DNA from: Bacillota bacterium
GTDB taxonomy: Bacteria; Bacillota; Clostridia; Oscillospirales; Ruminococcaceae
Reading direction: 5' to 3'
Length of the DNA: 6,237 nt
NCBI GenBank assembly: GCA_023395695.1
Contig: JAEWYJ010000313.1
Span: forward strand, 1 to 6,237
The notes below the pieces were generated by a model. The model was not told the origin of the DNA. It did no database searches and saw only the letters and a program-made list of their open reading frames with translations. Positions 4,919 through 6,237 of this stretch are shown here, in pieces; the stretch's first letter is position 1; each line of letters begins with the position of its first letter. A program made the translations under genes and the position numbers.

Positions 4919-5914
4919 ATGTCTAAAAAACAATTGATTATCGACACCTTTAACAATAAAGCAACCGAGCGTGTACCCGTCGGATTCTGGTTCCATTTTG
5001 CCGACGAAAACGATTTTAGCGAAGGTCTTAAAAAGCCCACTGTTATAGAAACAAATTTTAACGGTCACATAAAGTTCTTTAATGAATTTTCGCCTGATTT
5101 TATTAAACTGATGAGCGACGGCTTTTTTGGATATCCCAATGAGCGTCTGCAAAACATTACAAGTATTTCCGGTCTCAAAGACATTCAGCCCGTCGGGGCC
5201 GCCCATCCCTGGATTACACAGCAGGTGGCCCATGTACGCAAGCTGACCGAAGCCTTTGGCAGTGACATTGCAGTGTTTTATAATATATTTGCCCCTGCCA
5301 CGTACCTTAAATTTGCATTGGGACGTCCGGTAGGCAATACGCGCATCGCCGACTTTATTACGCAGGATAAGGAAGCGCTTGCCTATGTGCTTGATGTTAT
5401 CGCGCAGGATCTCGCCACCCTGTCACAGAAGGTGATTAAGGAAGGCGGCGCCGACGGCATTTATCTGAGCGTTCAAAATGTGCAGGATGCGCGGGTCACG
5501 TCTGAGCTTTACCGCGAGATTATTGCCCCGAGCGAAATCAAGGTGCTCAATGCTGCAAATGCAGCAAACGATTTGAATATATTACATATCTGCGGTTATA
5601 AGGGCAGCCGTAACGACCTGTCGCTTTATACGCATTATGCTGCCAAGGCCATCAACTGGGCCGTAGTGGTCGAGGGAGTCAGCCTTGCGGAGGGCAAGCG
5701 CCTGTTTGGCGGCCGTGCGGTCATTGGCGGCTTTGATAATACGACCGAGGGCGTGCTTTATCTTGGCAGCAGGGAAGAGGTCGGGCAGGAAACCGAAAGG
5801 CTGATTGCCGAGGCAGGAAAAACCGGTGTGATACTGGGAGCGGACTGCACCATCCCCGGCGATATTGCGCTAGAGCGCCTCGAATGGGTGCGCAGCAAAG
5901 CTGCCGCTCTTTAA
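4919..5914 (+). CDS. Uroporphyrinogen decarboxylase superfamily protein, MtaA/CmuA-like zinc methyltransferase
   Basis: A 331-residue cytoplasmic protein of the UroD fold. It starts MSKKQLIIDTFNNKATERVPVGFWFHF, the usual opening of the methylcobamide methyltransferase branch. It has the zinc motif H-x-C...C of that branch: H223 and C225 in LHICG and C310 in LGADCTIP. True heme-pathway UroD lacks these cysteines, so uroporphyrinogen decarboxylation is unlikely. Relatives such as MtaA, MtbA and CmuA move methyl groups between a corrinoid and a thiol activated by the zinc. The acceptor thiol here is unknown; no corrinoid protein is in the window. VSLAEGKRLFGGRAVIGGFDN is a typical late barrel strand of the family. 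The start follows AAGGGAG by eight bases. The upstream Cys-rich ORF and downstream lipoprotein are on the same strand with short gaps, suggesting one operon joining uptake and methyl transfer. Family secure, substrate inferred. Confidence 0.88.
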   Translation: MSKKQLIIDTFNNKATERVPVGFWFHFADENDFSEGLKKPTVIETNFNGHIKFFNEFSPDFIKLMSDGFFGYPNERLQNITSISGLKDIQPVGAAHPWITQQVAHVRKLTEAFGSDIAVFYNIFAPATYLKFALGRPVGNTRIADFITQDKEALAYVLDVIAQDLATLSQKVIKEGGADGIYLSVQNVQDARVTSELYREIIAPSEIKVLNAANAANDLNILHICGYKGSRNDLSLYTHYAAKAINWAVVVEGVSLAEGKRLFGGRAVIGGFDNTTEGVLYLGSREEVGQETERLIAEAGKTGVILGADCTIPGDIALERLEWVRSKAAAL

Positions 5915-5950
5915 AGCCACCATTAACAGTATATTGGAGCTGCATTAAAC

Positions 5951-6237
5951 ATGAAAAAACTTTTTAAATATGCTTCCTTGGTTATTGCCATAACGTCTGC
6001 TTTTGCCGGCTGCGCGGCGGCTTCGGCCCCTGCGTCTGCCTCAACGGCGCCTTCTGCGGCATCAGCTTCGGCAGCCGCGCCGGCTTCCTCTGTTGCGGCG
6101 GCTATCACCAAGGTTAAGGTTGCGCATACTCAAACCTATGTGCCTTACGATTTTGTAAACGAAAAAGGCGAATCGGACGGTTTTGAGGTCAAGGTTCTGA
6201 TGGCGGTGGATGCGTTGCTGCCGCAATATGAATTTGA
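5951..6237 (+). CDS. ABC transporter substrate-binding lipoprotein, amino-acid type (family 3), 3' end outside window
   Basis: The first 95 residues are present; the gene runs off the right edge. Residues 1-20 are a signal peptide (MKKLFKYASLVIAITSAF) with the lipobox AFAGC and lipid-modified C21. An Ala/Ser/Pro-rich linker of about 30 residues follows, then the start of a family 3 solute-binding domain: VKVAHTQTYVPYDFVNEKG and SDGFEVKVLMAVDALLP, matching the ligand-contact P-[FY]-x-F-x-[ND]-x-x-G-x-x-x-G-F-[DE] pattern. The mature protein would sit on the outer face of the membrane and feed an ABC importer, probably encoded next. Family 3 proteins bind polar amino acids, cystine and similar compounds; the ligand cannot be read here. 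The start has TTGGAGC eleven bases upstream, and the gap from the previous stop is 36 bases, so co-transcription is likely. Confidence 0.88.
   Translation, partial: MKKLFKYASLVIAITSAFAGCAAASAPASASTAPSAASASAAAPASSVAAAITKVKVAHTQTYVPYDFVNEKGESDGFEVKVLMAVDALLPQYEF

Noticed and set aside
5923..6111. Minus-strand Ala/Glu-rich open frame
   Set aside because: It is the complement of the Ala/Ser linker of the lipoprotein; low complexity explains it.
1..6237. CRISPR arrays, tRNA, rRNA, insertion sequences
   Set aside because: I saw no regularly spaced repeats, no cloverleaf, no transposase motifs and no terminal inverted repeats with target duplications.

Overview
The window looks like chromosomal DNA from an anaerobic, low-to-medium GC Gram-positive bacterium, probably Clostridia in the broad sense. 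The grounds are a two-iron desulfoferrodoxin typical of anaerobes, strong AGGAGG-like ribosome binding sites before almost every gene, sigma-A-type promoters, an EcsC-family gene, and a zinc methyltransferase of the uroporphyrinogen-decarboxylase superfamily. This is inference from gene content; no taxonomic marker is present.

Layout. Positions 1-1766 (minus) hold a multi-PAS GGDEF signalling protein that leaves the window just before its GGDEF motif. An in-frame TAA at 1275-1277 splits it inside the second PAS domain, so it is probably a recent pseudogene or two separate products. Its upstream region (1767-1958) has a good promoter and repeated GGCAAC/GTTGCC elements. A perfect 15-bp stem terminator (1959-2004) ends the minus-strand gene for desulfoferrodoxin/superoxide reductase (2052-2420). 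That gene has a strong promoter about 190 bp upstream and therefore a long 5' leader (about 2421-2601) able to form several hairpins. A divergent plus-strand pair follows: an EcsC-family protein (2953-3669) and a CorA-type divalent-cation transporter (3734-4573), closed by a terminator at 4639-4667.

The most interesting part is 4688-6237. A near-consensus promoter drives a 30-residue peptide with nine cysteines (4775-4867), too short for usual gene callers. It precedes a Zn-type corrinoid/thiol methyltransferase homologue of the UroD superfamily (4919-5914) and the start of a lipoprotein amino-acid-type ABC transporter binding protein (5951 to the edge). The Cys18-Ser19-Arg20 region of the small ORF contains TGCTCCC, the exact complement of GGGAGCA at the methyltransferase ribosome binding site. 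A cysteine-starved ribosome stalled on the Cys codons would expose that site. The small ORF may therefore be a cysteine-sensing leader peptide that controls the methyltransferase and uptake genes; alternatively it is a metal-binding or modified micropeptide. Neither reading is proven by the sequence.
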